A DNA stretch of 64,000 nt from positions 1-64,000 of the forward strand of contig JAGQUT010000003.1 of NCBI GenBank assembly GCA_020438355.1, given 5' to 3'. Position 1 is the stretch's first letter, and each line of letters begins with the position of its first letter. Below are positions 8,752-16,432 of this stretch, piece after piece. Both the position numbers and the translations under genes were made by a program. The notes under the pieces were generated by a model, which worked only from the letters and a program-made list of their open reading frames with translations, ran no database searches and was not told the DNA's origin. The DNA is from Solirubrobacterales bacterium (GTDB lineage Bacteria > Actinomycetota > Thermoleophilia > Solirubrobacterales > 70-9).

Positions 8752-9696
8752 TCAGACTGTACTGGGTTCGTTCCTGGCCGCTGGTTCGCCGACCAGATCA
8801 AGCCACTCCGTGTATTCCGGCGACCGGCCGTAGATGGCATCCTCGTAGCCCTGCTGGACCAGACGGCAGACCTCGCCCGGATCACCAAGGGGGTGGTCGT
8901 CAACTTCCCGGACCGGGACCACTTCGGCGGCCGTGCCACACATGAACACCTCGTCAGCGAGGTACAGCTCGGACCGGGCGATGTCACGCTCGATCACCGG
9001 GTAGCCCTTGTCTTCGAGGATCTGAATGACCGACTTGCGGGTGATCCCGTCGAGGATCGATGCGACCTGCGGCGGCGTGTAGACCTTGCCCTCCTTGACC
9101 ATGAAAATGTTCTCACCCGAGCCTTCGCAGACCATGCCGCGCTCGTCGAGAAGAATCGCCTCTTCGTAACCGGCCTTGGCCGATTCCGTCTTGGCCAGGA
9201 TCGAGTTCAGGTACTGGCCCGAAGCCTTGGCGTGAGGAATCAGGCTGGCCGAAGAGACCCGTCGCCAGGAAGAGACCTTCGCACGGATTCCGTGATTCTT
9301 GCCGTCCTCGCCGAGATATGCGCCCCAGGGCCAGACCGCGATGATGATCTCGACCGGAGCCGACTTCGCGTAAAGGCCCATCTCGCCGTACCCGCGAAAA
9401 GCCAGCGGTCGGATGTAACAGTCACGCAGCCCGTTCTTCCGGATCAGCTCCCGGGTTGCCTCGCCAATCTCCTCCTTCGAGAAGGGCAGATCGAGGAAGT
9501 ACATCCGGGCGGAATCCTCGAAGCGCTGGAGATGCTCGGCATGCCTGAAAATCGCCGGACCCTTTTCACCGTCGTAGCAGCGGATTCCCTCGAACACGCC
9601 GGTGCCGTAGTGAAGACCATGGCTCAGTACGTGCACCTGCGCCTCGTCCCACGGGACGAACTTGCCGCTGTGCCAGATGTACTCAGCCTTTTCCAA
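8752..9696 (-). CDS. ilvE: branched-chain amino acid aminotransferase
   Basis: Final transamination making leucine, isoleucine and valine from their 2-oxo acids. It is a class IV (fold type IV) PLP enzyme of 314 residues. HVLSHGLHYGTGVFEGIRCY is the N-terminal family block, and the PLP lysine is probably in HAKASGQYLNS near residue 156. EGSGENIFMVKEGKVYTPP and LDGITRKSVI are further class IV motifs. Translation starts at TTG 9696, eight bases after AAGGAG. It lies between leuB (67 bases upstream) and the cimA leader, consistent with one transcript for leucine and isoleucine synthesis. Confidence 0.95.
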   Translation of the reverse strand: MEKAEYIWHSGKFVPWDEAQVHVLSHGLHYGTGVFEGIRCYDGEKGPAIFRHAEHLQRFEDSARMYFLDLPFSKEEIGEATRELIRKNGLRDCYIRPLAFRGYGEMGLYAKSAPVEIIIAVWPWGAYLGEDGKNHGIRAKVSSWRRVSSASLIPHAKASGQYLNSILAKTESAKAGYEEAILLDERGMVCEGSGENIFMVKEGKVYTPPQVASILDGITRKSVIQILEDKGYPVIERDIARSELYLADEVFMCGTAAEVVPVREVDDHPLGDPGEVCRLVQQGYEDAIYGRSPEYTEWLDLVGEPAARNEPSTV

Positions 9697-9763
9697 CAGT
9701 CTTCTCCTTCGATTTGACGGTTCGATGATGGTACGCCAGATTGCTCCGGCGCACCCCTGCAGC

Positions 9764-10852
9764 TTATCCCTGAGCCAGCTCGGCCAGAACTGCCTCGGTC
9801 ACCTCGACGGTGCCGACCCTGGTTTCGCCGGCGCCGCCCTCGTAGATGTCAGGCGTCCTCAGGCCCTTCTCCAGGACCGCGTCCACCGCCGCCTCGACCC
9901 GGTCGGCTGCGTCACCGTCACCGAGCCCGTAGCGGAGCATCATCGCGCCCGAAAGCATGGTGGCGAGCGGATTTGCGACGCCCTGGCCAGCGATGTCCGG
10001 AGCGGAGCCGTGAACGGGCTCAAAGAGACCGGGTTCACCCTCGGCCCCCATCGAGGCCGAGGGAAGCATCCCCAGGGAGCCGGTCAGCATGGCGGCCTCA
10101 TCGCTGAGGATGTCGCCAAAAAGGTTCTCGGTGACGATCACGTCGATCTCCGCCGGCGCCGAAACCAGCTTCATGGCGGCGAAGTCGACGAGCAGGTGGT
10201 CAAGCTGGACATCCGGGTATTCCTCGGCGACCTGCTTGACGGTTTCCCGCCACAGCCTCGAGCTCTCGAGCACGTTCGCCTTGTCTACCGACAGGACCCT
10301 GGGGCTGTCCGAACGCTGCCTTGCGGCGTCGAATGCTGCTCTCGAAATCCGCTGGATCTCGGCGATCGAGTAGGCACATTCGTCGTAGGCGACATTGCCA
10401 TCATCCCGACGGCCGGAATCGCCGAAGTAGATGCCACCGGTCAGCTCACGGACGACAAGCAGGTCGGTTCCGTCGATCAGTTCTCGCTTGAGAGGGCTCG
10501 CGTCGATCAGGGCCGGAGAAGGCTTGACTGGCCGCAGGTTTGCGTAGAGGCCGAGTGCCTTGCGGATGCCGAGAAGGCCCTGTTCGGGCCTTGGTGCGGT
10601 CGGATCCTTGGCAACCGCTTCATCCCACCTGGGGCCACCCACGGCGCCAAGAAGCACGGCATCCGAGGCCCTGCAGGCCTCGACGACCTCGTCGGTGAGT
10701 GCGACACCATGCTCGTCGATCGAGGCACCGCCGATCAGGTGCTCCTCGTATTCGAAGTTCCCGACCGCATCGAGGACCTGCCGGGTTGCGTCGACAATCT
10801 CGGGACCGATTCCGTCACCGGCCAGCACGACGATCCGTCTTGTCTCACTCAT
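9764..10852 (-). CDS. leuB: 3-isopropylmalate dehydrogenase
   Basis: NAD-dependent oxidative decarboxylation of 3-isopropylmalate, and probably of the methylmalate intermediate made through CimA. The 362 residues match the family. Motifs: [10 protein letters not shown] at the N-terminus, [18 protein letters not shown] and [12 protein letters not shown] (substrate loop), [12 protein letters not shown], and the metal- and NAD-binding block [16 protein letters not shown]. The ATG at 10852 lies inside the end of the methyltransferase gene (eight-base overlap), so the two are probably translationally coupled. Confidence 0.96.
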   Translation of the reverse strand: MSETRRIVVLAGDGIGPEIVDATRQVLDAVGNFEYEEHLIGGASIDEHGVALTDEVVEACRASDAVLLGAVGGPRWDEAVAKDPTAPRPEQGLLGIRKALGLYANLRPVKPSPALIDASPLKRELIDGTDLLVVRELTGGIYFGDSGRRDDGNVAYDECAYSIAEIQRISRAAFDAARQRSDSPRVLSVDKANVLESSRLWRETVKQVAEEYPDVQLDHLLVDFAAMKLVSAPAEIDVIVTENLFGDILSDEAAMLTGSLGMLPSASMGAEGEPGLFEPVHGSAPDIAGQGVANPLATMLSGAMMLRYGLGDGDAADRVEAAVDAVLEKGLRTPDIYEGGAGETRVGTVEVTEAVLAELAQG

Positions 10853-11630
10853 TCTCGTTCTTCCTTTTCGCGGTCATGTTCAGGCGAACATAGTTGAAGC
10901 TGGTCGGTTGACCCATCTCGGCCAGCAGTCGGTCTGTGTACTCGGTAAAGAGGCCGGGTTCGAGCATCTCTCGAGCCGGAGCCAGGAAAGAAGCCTCGAA
11001 GAACCCTCTCGGGTCCTCCGGGTGGGCGATTCTCTCCTCCAGCCAGCAGTCGATTTCACCGTAACCGGCTTCGAACAGCCGGATCTCGGTTTCTTCGGGT
11101 CCGGCGAAATTCCATGGCTCCTCGAAATCTCCGAAGACTCCGGCAAAAGGCTCCTGGGCGCCTACGATCCGGAGGGCTTCGACGACTTCAGACACGTTTC
11201 CCTTCCCGCCGCATTGCGCGACCAGCGAGCCTCCGGGCCTGGTTGCTGCGGCTGTGGCAGAGAACAGTGCGGAGTGGTCGCGGATCCAGTGGAAGGTCGC
11301 ATTCGAGAACACGGCATCCACCGGCTCGCCAACCTCCAGCGAGGTCAGGTCCTGGCAGAGAAAGCTGACCCGGGGATCATCCCCGAGCCGCGCTTCCGCC
11401 TCGCTGATCATGCTGGGAGAGCCGTCGACGCCGATTACCCTGCCTTCCGGCAGCCTCCCGAGAAGGTCCTCTGTCACCTTTCCGGACCCGCAGCCCGCAT
11501 CAAGCACGGTCTCGTTTCCCGCCAGTTTCAGCCGATCGATCACGGCACCGGACCACTCTCGCTGTGGTGTGGCCACACGCGAGTACTTGGTGGCCTCCCA
11601 GTCGGCGGGCCGGGTTTCAGGAGACGACAT
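10845..11630 (-). CDS. trans-aconitate 2-methyltransferase-like SAM methyltransferase
   Basis: Class I SAM-dependent methyltransferase of 261 residues, starting at ATG 11630, ten bases after leu[21 protein letters not shown] (about 37-56) is the SAM-binding motif [21 protein letters not shown] the motif II region, and [15 protein letters not shown] the post-II motif typical of the Tam family. Tam proteins esterify trans-aconitate, an inhibitor of aconitases. The yeast relative Tmt1 also methylates 3-isopropylmalate. Here the gene lies exactly between leuD, which makes 3-isopropylmalate, and leuB, which consumes it, and overlaps leuB. Family assignment is good; the substrate is inferred. Confidence 0.8.
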   Translation of the reverse strand: MSSPETRPADWEATKYSRVATPQREWSGAVIDRLKLAGNETVLDAGCGSGKVTEDLLGRLPEGRVIGVDGSPSMISEAEARLGDDPRVSFLCQDLTSLEVGEPVDAVFSNATFHWIRDHSALFSATAAATRPGGSLVAQCGGKGNVSEVVEALRIVGAQEPFAGVFGDFEEPWNFAGPEETEIRLFEAGYGEIDCWLEERIAHPEDPRGFFEASFLAPAREMLEPGLFTEYTDRLLAEMGQPTSFNYVRLNMTAKRKNENE

Positions 11631-11640
11631 CGCTCTGCTC

Positions 11641-12204
11641 CTACAGGGCTGTGGTGACCGGACCGTAGGTCCCGCCGGGACCGGCTTCGAAAGCCTCGAT
11701 CTCATCCTCGGACTGCAGGGTGAGAGCGATGTCATCCAGCCCGCCGAGAAGCCTCCGCTTGATCTCGCGGTCGATATCGAAGGATGCCTCTCCCCCGTCC
11801 CAGCTCACGGTCTGCGATTCCAGGTCGATCTTCGCCGCTCCAGCCGTCGCGATGGCCCTGCACTCCTCCTCCGGCAGCACGATCGGCAGGAAGCCGTTCT
11901 TGGTGCTGTTCGAATAGAAGATGTCCGAGAACGAGGGTGCGATCACGGCCTGGAAGCCGAACTGATGGAGAGCCCACACGGCATGCTCGCGTGAGGAACC
12001 GGAACCGAAGTTCCTGCCCGAAACGAGGATCGGATGCGGCTCGAGTTCGATCTCGCCATCCCGCATCCAGTCGTAGAAGAGGAACTCTCCGTAGCCGGTG
12101 CGTTCGACCCTCTTCAGGAACTGCTTCGGGATGATCTGGTCAGTGTCGACGTCGCTGCGGTCCAGGAAGGCGACTTCGCCTTCGATTGTGCTGATCGGTT
12201 CCAT
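11641..12204 (-). CDS. leuD: 3-isopropylmalate dehydratase, small subunit
   Basis: Small (swivel) subunit of isopropylmalate isomerase, partner of LeuC. The ATG at 12204, two bases after the leuC stop, gives 187 residues. An upstream start would only add translated leuC sequence. DVDTDQIIPKQFLKRVERTGYGEFLFYD and GRNFGSGSSREHAVWAL are family signatures; the GSGSSRE loop binds substrate. It also serves the citramalate route to isoleucine in organisms with CimA. Confidence 0.95.
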   Translation of the reverse strand: MEPISTIEGEVAFLDRSDVDTDQIIPKQFLKRVERTGYGEFLFYDWMRDGEIELEPHPILVSGRNFGSGSSREHAVWALHQFGFQAVIAPSFSDIFYSNSTKNGFLPIVLPEEECRAIATAGAAKIDLESQTVSWDGGEASFDIDREIKRRLLGGLDDIALTLQSEDEIEAFEAGPGGTYGPVTTAL

Positions 12205-12206
12205 TT

Positions 12207-13592
12207 CTAGCTCCAGTTCCTGATGTCGACGAAGTGTCCCTCGATGGCGGCGGCGGTGGCCATGGTCGGGCTGACGAGATGGGTCCGGCCGCCCTTGCCC
12301 TGGCGACCTTCGAAATTGCGGTTCGAGGTTGACGCGCAGCGTTCGCCCTCGATAAGGATGTCCGGGTTCATCCCGAGGCACATCGAGCAGCCGGCTCCGC
12401 GCCACTCGAATCCGGCCTCTTCGAAAATCCTGTCGAGGCCTTCTTCTTCCGCCTGGGCCTTGACCAGGGCGGAACCCGGCACGACCATGGCGCGAACGCT
12501 GTCGGCGACCTTGCGGCCCTTGATTGCTCCGGCGGCTTCACGCAGGTCCGATATCCGGGAGTTCGTGCAGGAACCGATGAACACCCGCTCGGGTCGGATC
12601 TCCTCCATCGGGGTTCCGGCCTCCAGCCCCATGTACTGGAGCGCACGTTCCGCAGCCTCACGGTCGGCCGGTGAATCCATCTTCTCCGGGTCCGGGACCG
12701 TGTCGGTGACCTGAATGACCATGCCGGGGGTCGTGCCCCAGGTGACCATCGGCGAGATCGCGGTTGCGTCGATCTCGACCTCCGTGTCGAAAGTGGCCCC
12801 CTCATCGGTCGGCAGGTCTCTCCAGCGCTCGACCGCCGCATCGAAGTCCGCTGGCACGCCGGGCTTGCCACGCATGTATTCGAAGGTGGTCTCGTCCGGA
12901 GCGATCATTCCGGCCTTGCCGCCGCCTTCGATGGTCATGTTGCAGATGGTCATCCGCTGCTCCATGGTCAGGGCCTCGATCGCCTCGCCCGCGTACTCGA
13001 CCACGTAGCCGGTCATTCCCGAAGTTCCGAGCTTGCCGATCGTGGCGAGGATCAGGTCCTTGGAGGTGACCCCTTCGCCGAGCGTTCCGGAATAGTTGAT
13101 CCGCATGGTCTTCGGCTTGTTCTGGACCAGCGTCTGTGTGGCCATCACATGTTCGACCTCGGAGGTACCGATTCCGAAAGCGAGGGCACCGAAGGCGCCG
13201 TGGGTTGAAGTGTGGGAGTCACCGCAGACGATGGTCATCCCCGGCTGGGTCAGCCCCAGCTCCGGGCCGATCACGTGGACGATCCCCTGGGTTTCCGACC
13301 CGAGGCTGTAGACCGGCACACCGAAGTCGGCGGCGTTCTTCTCCAGAGTCTCGACCTGCTTGCGCGACAGGGCATCCTTGATCAGGGCGGCGGTGGGCGT
13401 TCCGTCGGTCGGAACGTTGTGGTCAGCCGTAGCGACTGTCTTGTCCGGACGGCGCAGCTTGCGTCCGCTCATCCGCAGGCCCTCGAAGGCCTGTGGCGAG
13501 GTCACCTCGTGGACGAGATGGAGATCGATGTAGATCAGGTTCTCCTTGACCTCGTGGGCTTCCCAGATCTTTTCGAACATTGTCTTTGGCAT
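12207..13592 (-). CDS. leuC: 3-isopropylmalate dehydratase, large subunit
   Basis: Iron-sulfur subunit of isopropylmalate isomerase (aconitase superfamily), 461 residues. The cluster cysteines are in [19 protein letters not shown] and [29 protein letters not shown] and [20 protein letters not shown] are other superfamily motifs. It starts at ATG 13592 behind a strong GGAAGGAGAT site, 12 bases after the regulator gene. It would work with LeuD and be transcribed from the promoter at 14239-14266. Confidence 0.97.
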   Translation of the reverse strand: MPKTMFEKIWEAHEVKENLIYIDLHLVHEVTSPQAFEGLRMSGRKLRRPDKTVATADHNVPTDGTPTAALIKDALSRKQVETLEKNAADFGVPVYSLGSETQGIVHVIGPELGLTQPGMTIVCGDSHTSTHGAFGALAFGIGTSEVEHVMATQTLVQNKPKTMRINYSGTLGEGVTSKDLILATIGKLGTSGMTGYVVEYAGEAIEALTMEQRMTICNMTIEGGGKAGMIAPDETTFEYMRGKPGVPADFDAAVERWRDLPTDEGATFDTEVEIDATAISPMVTWGTTPGMVIQVTDTVPDPEKMDSPADREAAERALQYMGLEAGTPMEEIRPERVFIGSCTNSRISDLREAAGAIKGRKVADSVRAMVVPGSALVKAQAEEEGLDRIFEEAGFEWRGAGCSMCLGMNPDILIEGERCASTSNRNFEGRQGKGGRTHLVSPTMATAAAIEGHFVDIRNWS

Positions 13593-13604
13593 CTGATCTC
13601 CTTC

Positions 13605-14231
13605 CTATCCGCGGCGGAGTCCCGCCGCGATCACAGCGATGAACTCCACCGGTTCATCGCTTTGGTTCTCGAAATGGTGTGGCAGGTCAGCGTCAAAGGT
13701 GACGCTGTCTCCTGCGTTCAGCTGATGGCGTTCTCCCTCGAAGACGAGCGTCACGCTTCCGTCGAGCACAACGGTTGTCTCGCGGCTGCCTGGTTCGTGC
13801 ATCGGGGCGTCACCCTCTCCGCCGGTACTCGCGCCCGGATTCAGGCGGTGAGTAGAGACATCTGCCCTCTGCCCGGGAAGCGGAGGCGTGAGCTCCTCGA
13901 TTCGGTGGCCCCCGCTGCTTCGCACGAGGTGATCCTCCGAGCGGCTGATGACCAGGTGCCTGACCTCGTCGAGGCGAAGCAGCTGCGACAGGCTCAGGTC
14001 AAGCCCGGCAGCGATCTTCTCGGCGACCGCCAAAGTAGGGCTGGTGCTGCCCCGCTCGACCTGCGAGAGCATGGTCGGGCTGACGCCGCTGCGATCGGAA
14101 AGATCCCTCAGGGAGAAGTTCATCGCTTCCCTGAGGGCCTTCACCCGCATGCCGACTGCGTTCTCGGTGCCAGTTCCGGGCGAAACCGTACCGGCATCCG
14201 GAGATTCGACTGTGGGAGTGATCTGCGACAT
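13605..14231 (-). CDS. XRE-family regulator with C-terminal cupin domain
   Basis: DNA-binding regulator that probably senses a small ligand. Counted from ATG 14231 (208 residues): an N-terminal Ser/Thr/Pro segment, a helix-turn-helix (about 28-82, with LRDLSDRSGVSPTMLSQVER) and a cupin barrel (about 130-200, with PMHEPGSRETTVVLDGSVTL and PHHFENQSDEPVEFI). This XRE-cupin architecture is common in regulators of amino acid or sugar metabolism. The start is chosen because the promoter -10 sits seven bases before it. GTG codons at 14234 and 14252 are alternatives, but the latter would precede the expected transcript start. As first gene of the leu operon it is the likely local regulator. Confidence 0.85.
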   Translation of the reverse strand: MSQITPTVESPDAGTVSPGTGTENAVGMRVKALREAMNFSLRDLSDRSGVSPTMLSQVERGSTSPTLAVAEKIAAGLDLSLSQLLRLDEVRHLVISRSEDHLVRSSGGHRIEELTPPLPGQRADVSTHRLNPGASTGGEGDAPMHEPGSRETTVVLDGSVTLVFEGERHQLNAGDSVTFDADLPHHFENQSDEPVEFIAVIAAGLRRG

Positions 14232-14236
14232 CACTT

Positions 14237-14266
14237 GTACGTTATCACGCACAAACGTACTGTCAA
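14237..14266 (-). promoter_or_regulatory. promoter and operator of the leuCD-leuB operon
   Basis: The minus strand has a perfect TTGACA (14266-14261), a 16-base spacer and TAACGT (14244-14239), then seven bases to ATG 14231, so the message should be leaderless. Lying across the spacer and -10 is a perfect inverted repeat, GTACGTT-N10-AACGTAC (14237-14243 and 14254-14260). A protein bound there would block RNA polymerase. The adjacent XRE-cupin protein is the obvious candidate. Confidence 0.7.
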
Positions 14267-14294
14267 GTCCGGGATTTGCTCTCCCTGCAAAGAG

Positions 14295-14320
14295 AAAGCC
14301 CCGCCTTTCGGCGGGGCTTT
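14295..14320. terminator. intrinsic terminator between leuA region and leuCD operon
   Basis: AAAGCCCCGCC (14295-14305) and GGCGGGGCTTT (14310-14320) form a perfect 11-bp stem with a TTTC loop (GAAA on the minus strand). The flanking A and T runs allow function in either direction. It ends minus-strand transcripts from leuA or the small ORF before the XRE promoter. Confidence 0.85.
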
Positions 14321-14352
14321 CGAAGCGTCCGGGATCGTGGATCCCCTTGCGC

Positions 14353-14439
14353 CTACCGACCCTTACGTGGTTGCTTCGGCTTCCTGTGGTCGACCGGAGC
14401 GTTGGCGCTGAGCAGGCTGAAGATAGCTTTGCCCATCAT
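14353..14439 (-). CDS. possible small basic protein (28 aa)
   Basis: A 28-codon ORF begins with two ATG codons (MMGKAIFSLLSA), has a short apolar first half, and ends in a strongly basic tail (RKPKQPRKGR). About three quarters of its codons end in G or C, like real genes nearby. It lies in an otherwise gene-free stretch and is followed 32 bases later by the strong terminator at 14295-14320, so it could be a separate short transcription unit. There is no clear Shine-Dalgarno, but GATACT lies one base before the ATG. I do not recognise it. It is not rich in Leu, Ile or Val and does not look like a leader peptide. Confidence 0.4.
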   Translation of the reverse strand: MMGKAIFSLLSANAPVDHRKPKQPRKGR

Positions 14440-14590
14440 GAGTATCACGTCTCACTTATGTTGCGGTTCATGTGGCAGGAAAACCCTGCAAGAGCAAGAT
14501 AAAGGCCCCCAGAGGCCAGGTCTGTGACCGCCCTCACTCGTTAACAAACCTTTACCCGAGGCCATAGAACTCCCCGCTGACCTCGACGAC

Positions 14591-14667
14591 GGCGGTCTGG
14601 GGGTGCGGTCCCCGGACCTCTGGATGGGGAGCGAAGCGACGGTCCGGGTGCCGCACCCCAGACCGCC
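14591..14667. repeat. long inverted repeat after leuA
   Basis: The arms at 14591-14618 and 14641-14667 pair over about 25 bp with one bulged G: GGCGGTCTGGGG...TGCGG with CCGCACCCCAGACCGCC, then CCCGGACC with GGTCCGGG, around a 22-base loop. It begins 13 bases after the leuA stop. No T run follows, so it is more likely an mRNA 3'-end stabiliser or a REP-like element than a terminator. A weaker GGCC stem followed by TTTAT lies at about 14501-14516. Confidence 0.7.
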
Positions 14668-14680
14668 ACCCACCACAATC

Positions 14681-16267
14681 TCAGGGAGTGTGTTCCTTGA
14701 CCGCGTCGGCGGTCGCTTCCTCAGCCTCGGCTATCGCCGCACCGTCCAGCAGGTTGCTGAGCGCCCGCACATATGCCCGGCCGGAGGCTTCGATGATGTC
14801 CGTCGAGATCCCCTGACCGGATGCGGTACGGCCATCGGCGCGGAGCACGACGGTCACCTCTCCAAGGGCATCCTCTCCCCCGGTCACCGCGCCGACGTGG
14901 AACTCACGCAGCTCGGCTTCGGCTCCGGTGGCGTCGAGAATGGCGCTGAATATCGCCTCGACAGGGCCGTCTCCACGGCTCTCGCCTGCGGAAACGTCGC
15001 CCTCCGGAAGTTTCACCCTCACCTTGGCGACAGGCTCGCTGTCGCTGGAGGCGTGGACTTCGAACCACTCCAGTTCGTGGGACTGCGGGCGTTCGCGCAT
15101 CTCGTCCGAGACGATCGCCTCCAGATCCAGCGCCGTGACCTGCTTCTTCTTGTCGGCCACGTCCTTGAACCGCTTGAAGGCCTGGTTCAGGGCTTCACCG
15201 TCGACGACGAAGCCGAGCTGCTCAAGGGCATCCTTGAGCGCATGACGGCCGGAATGCTTGCCGAGCACCAGCTGGTTCGAGTCGAACCCGATCTCGGTCG
15301 CGTCCATGATCTCGAACGTTTCGCGTTCCTTCAGCACGCCGTCCTGGTGAATGCCGGACTCATGAGCGAACGCGTTCCTGCCCACCACTGCCTTGTTCGG
15401 CTGGACCACGTAGCCGGTGGCTCGGGACACGAGGCGGCTGGTCCGGGCCAGTTCCCGCGAGTTGATGCCGGTGTGCAGGCCGTGCACGTCTTCGCGAACC
15501 TTGATCAGCATCGCGATCTCTTCCAGTGAGCAGTTTCCGGCCCGTTCGCCGATGCCGTTGATCGCGCACTCAACCTGCCTTGCTCCTGCCAGTACCCCGG
15601 CGTACGAGTTGGCCACGGCCAGTCCCAGGTCGTCATGGCAATGAACCGAAAGCCGGATGTCCCTCAGCGAGGGTGCGTACCGGTAGAGATCCTCGAAAAA
15701 CTTCGTGTACTCGGCCGGCGTGGTGTAGCCGACCGTGTCGGGGATGTTGACGACGGTTGCACCTTCTTCGACCGCGATCGCGCAGACCTCGGCGGTGAAC
15801 TCGACCTCACTTCGGGTGGCGTCCATCGGCGAGAACTCGACGTCCTCGCAGTAGGACCTGGCCTGGGCCACGGCCGCCCGGGCGCCCTTCAGGACGTCCT
15901 CCCGGGTGTTCCTCATCTGATGCTCGATGTGAATGTCCGAGGTCGAGATGAAGGTGTGGATCCTGGGCCGTTCGGAATCCCTGATTGCGTTCCACGCCGA
16001 GTCGATGTCAGGGGCCTGTGCGCGGGCCAGCGCGCAGATCGTCGGCCCGTGTACTTCCCGGGCAATTCGCTGGACTGCCTCGAAGTCACCGGGCGAGGCG
16101 ATCGGGAAGCCGGCCTCGATCACGTCGACGCCGAGACGGGCGAGTTGCTGGGCAATCTCGATCTTCTCGGATGCGTTCAGCGAGATTCCCGGCGACTGCT
16201 CGCCGTCTCTCAGGGTGGTGTCAAAGATGTGGACGCGATTTGCGTCTGTTACGTCCTGGCTGGACAT
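14681..16267 (-). CDS. leuA: 2-isopropylmalate synthase
   Basis: First committed step to leucine: condenses 2-oxoisovalerate with acetyl-CoA. At 528 residues it is a type 1 LeuA. IFDTTLRDGEQSPGISLNAS at residues 14-33 is the DRE-TIM signature, SVHCHDDLGLAVANSYAG holds metal ligands, and NAFAHESGIHQDGVLK follows. The C-terminal 130 residues form the leucine-feedback domain. It starts at ATG 16267 after GAAGGAGAAG. It has its own promoter and leader, separate from leuCD and leuB downstream, and is paralogous to cimA. A leucine leader peptide appears to control its translation (16271-16393). Confidence 0.96.
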   Translation of the reverse strand: MSSQDVTDANRVHIFDTTLRDGEQSPGISLNASEKIEIAQQLARLGVDVIEAGFPIASPGDFEAVQRIAREVHGPTICALARAQAPDIDSAWNAIRDSERPRIHTFISTSDIHIEHQMRNTREDVLKGARAAVAQARSYCEDVEFSPMDATRSEVEFTAEVCAIAVEEGATVVNIPDTVGYTTPAEYTKFFEDLYRYAPSLRDIRLSVHCHDDLGLAVANSYAGVLAGARQVECAINGIGERAGNCSLEEIAMLIKVREDVHGLHTGINSRELARTSRLVSRATGYVVQPNKAVVGRNAFAHESGIHQDGVLKERETFEIMDATEIGFDSNQLVLGKHSGRHALKDALEQLGFVVDGEALNQAFKRFKDVADKKKQVTALDLEAIVSDEMRERPQSHELEWFEVHASSDSEPVAKVRVKLPEGDVSAGESRGDGPVEAIFSAILDATGAEAELREFHVGAVTGGEDALGEVTVVLRADGRTASGQGISTDIIEASGRAYVRALSNLLDGAAIAEAEEATADAVKEHTP

Positions 16268-16270
16268 TTG

Positions 16271-16363
16271 CTTCTCCTTCTAAGGTCGGTACTTGAATCT
16301 GGTTCAGCTCGCGGCTGTCGCGCCGCCCGGCGATATATCCCCCGAAAGGGGGAGAAGGAGAAG
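16271..16363 (-). promoter_or_regulatory. translational attenuator of leuA
   Basis: The leucine codons of the leader contain CTTCTCCTTCT (16363-16353, minus strand), a perfect 11-base complement of AGAAGGAGAAG (16281-16271), the leuA Shine-Dalgarno. Between them are a CCCCC-TTTC-GGGGG hairpin and a GCGGC/GCCGC stem. With leucine plentiful the ribosome clears the codons and they can pair with the Shine-Dalgarno. With leucine scarce the stalled ribosome would cover them and leave leuA open. The pairing is seen in the sequence; the mechanism is inferred. Confidence 0.7.
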
Positions 16364-16393
16364 TAGGCTCGGGCTGTGGAACCAGTGGTTCAT
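16304..16393 (-). CDS. leuA leader peptide (leucine codon run)
   Basis: A 29-codon ORF upstream of leuA encodes SPSLLLLLPLSG in its first half: six leucines within seven codons. The codons are CTA, CTT, CTC, CTT, CTC and, after one proline, CTT. They include CTA and CTT, which should be uncommon in so GC-rich a genome and so sensitive to tRNA-Leu supply. The ATG lies about five bases after the predicted transcript start. Leucine leader peptides before leuA are known in other Actinobacteria. The unusual point here is that the codon run itself mirrors the leuA ribosome site. Confidence 0.85.
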   Translation of the reverse strand: MNHWFHSPSLLLLLPLSGDISPGGATAAS

Positions 16394-16404
16394 ACCTGCG
16401 TTCA

Positions 16405-16432
16405 AGAGTAGCGCACCGGGGCTTCGGTTCAA
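16405..16432 (-). promoter_or_regulatory. leuA leader promoter
   Basis: On the minus strand, TTGAAC (16432-16427) and TACTCT (16410-16405) are 16 bases apart. Both match the sigma-70 consensus moderately. Transcription would start near 16398, only about five bases before the leader ATG. The -35 overlaps the stop region of the upstream oxidoreductase gene. Confidence 0.6.
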
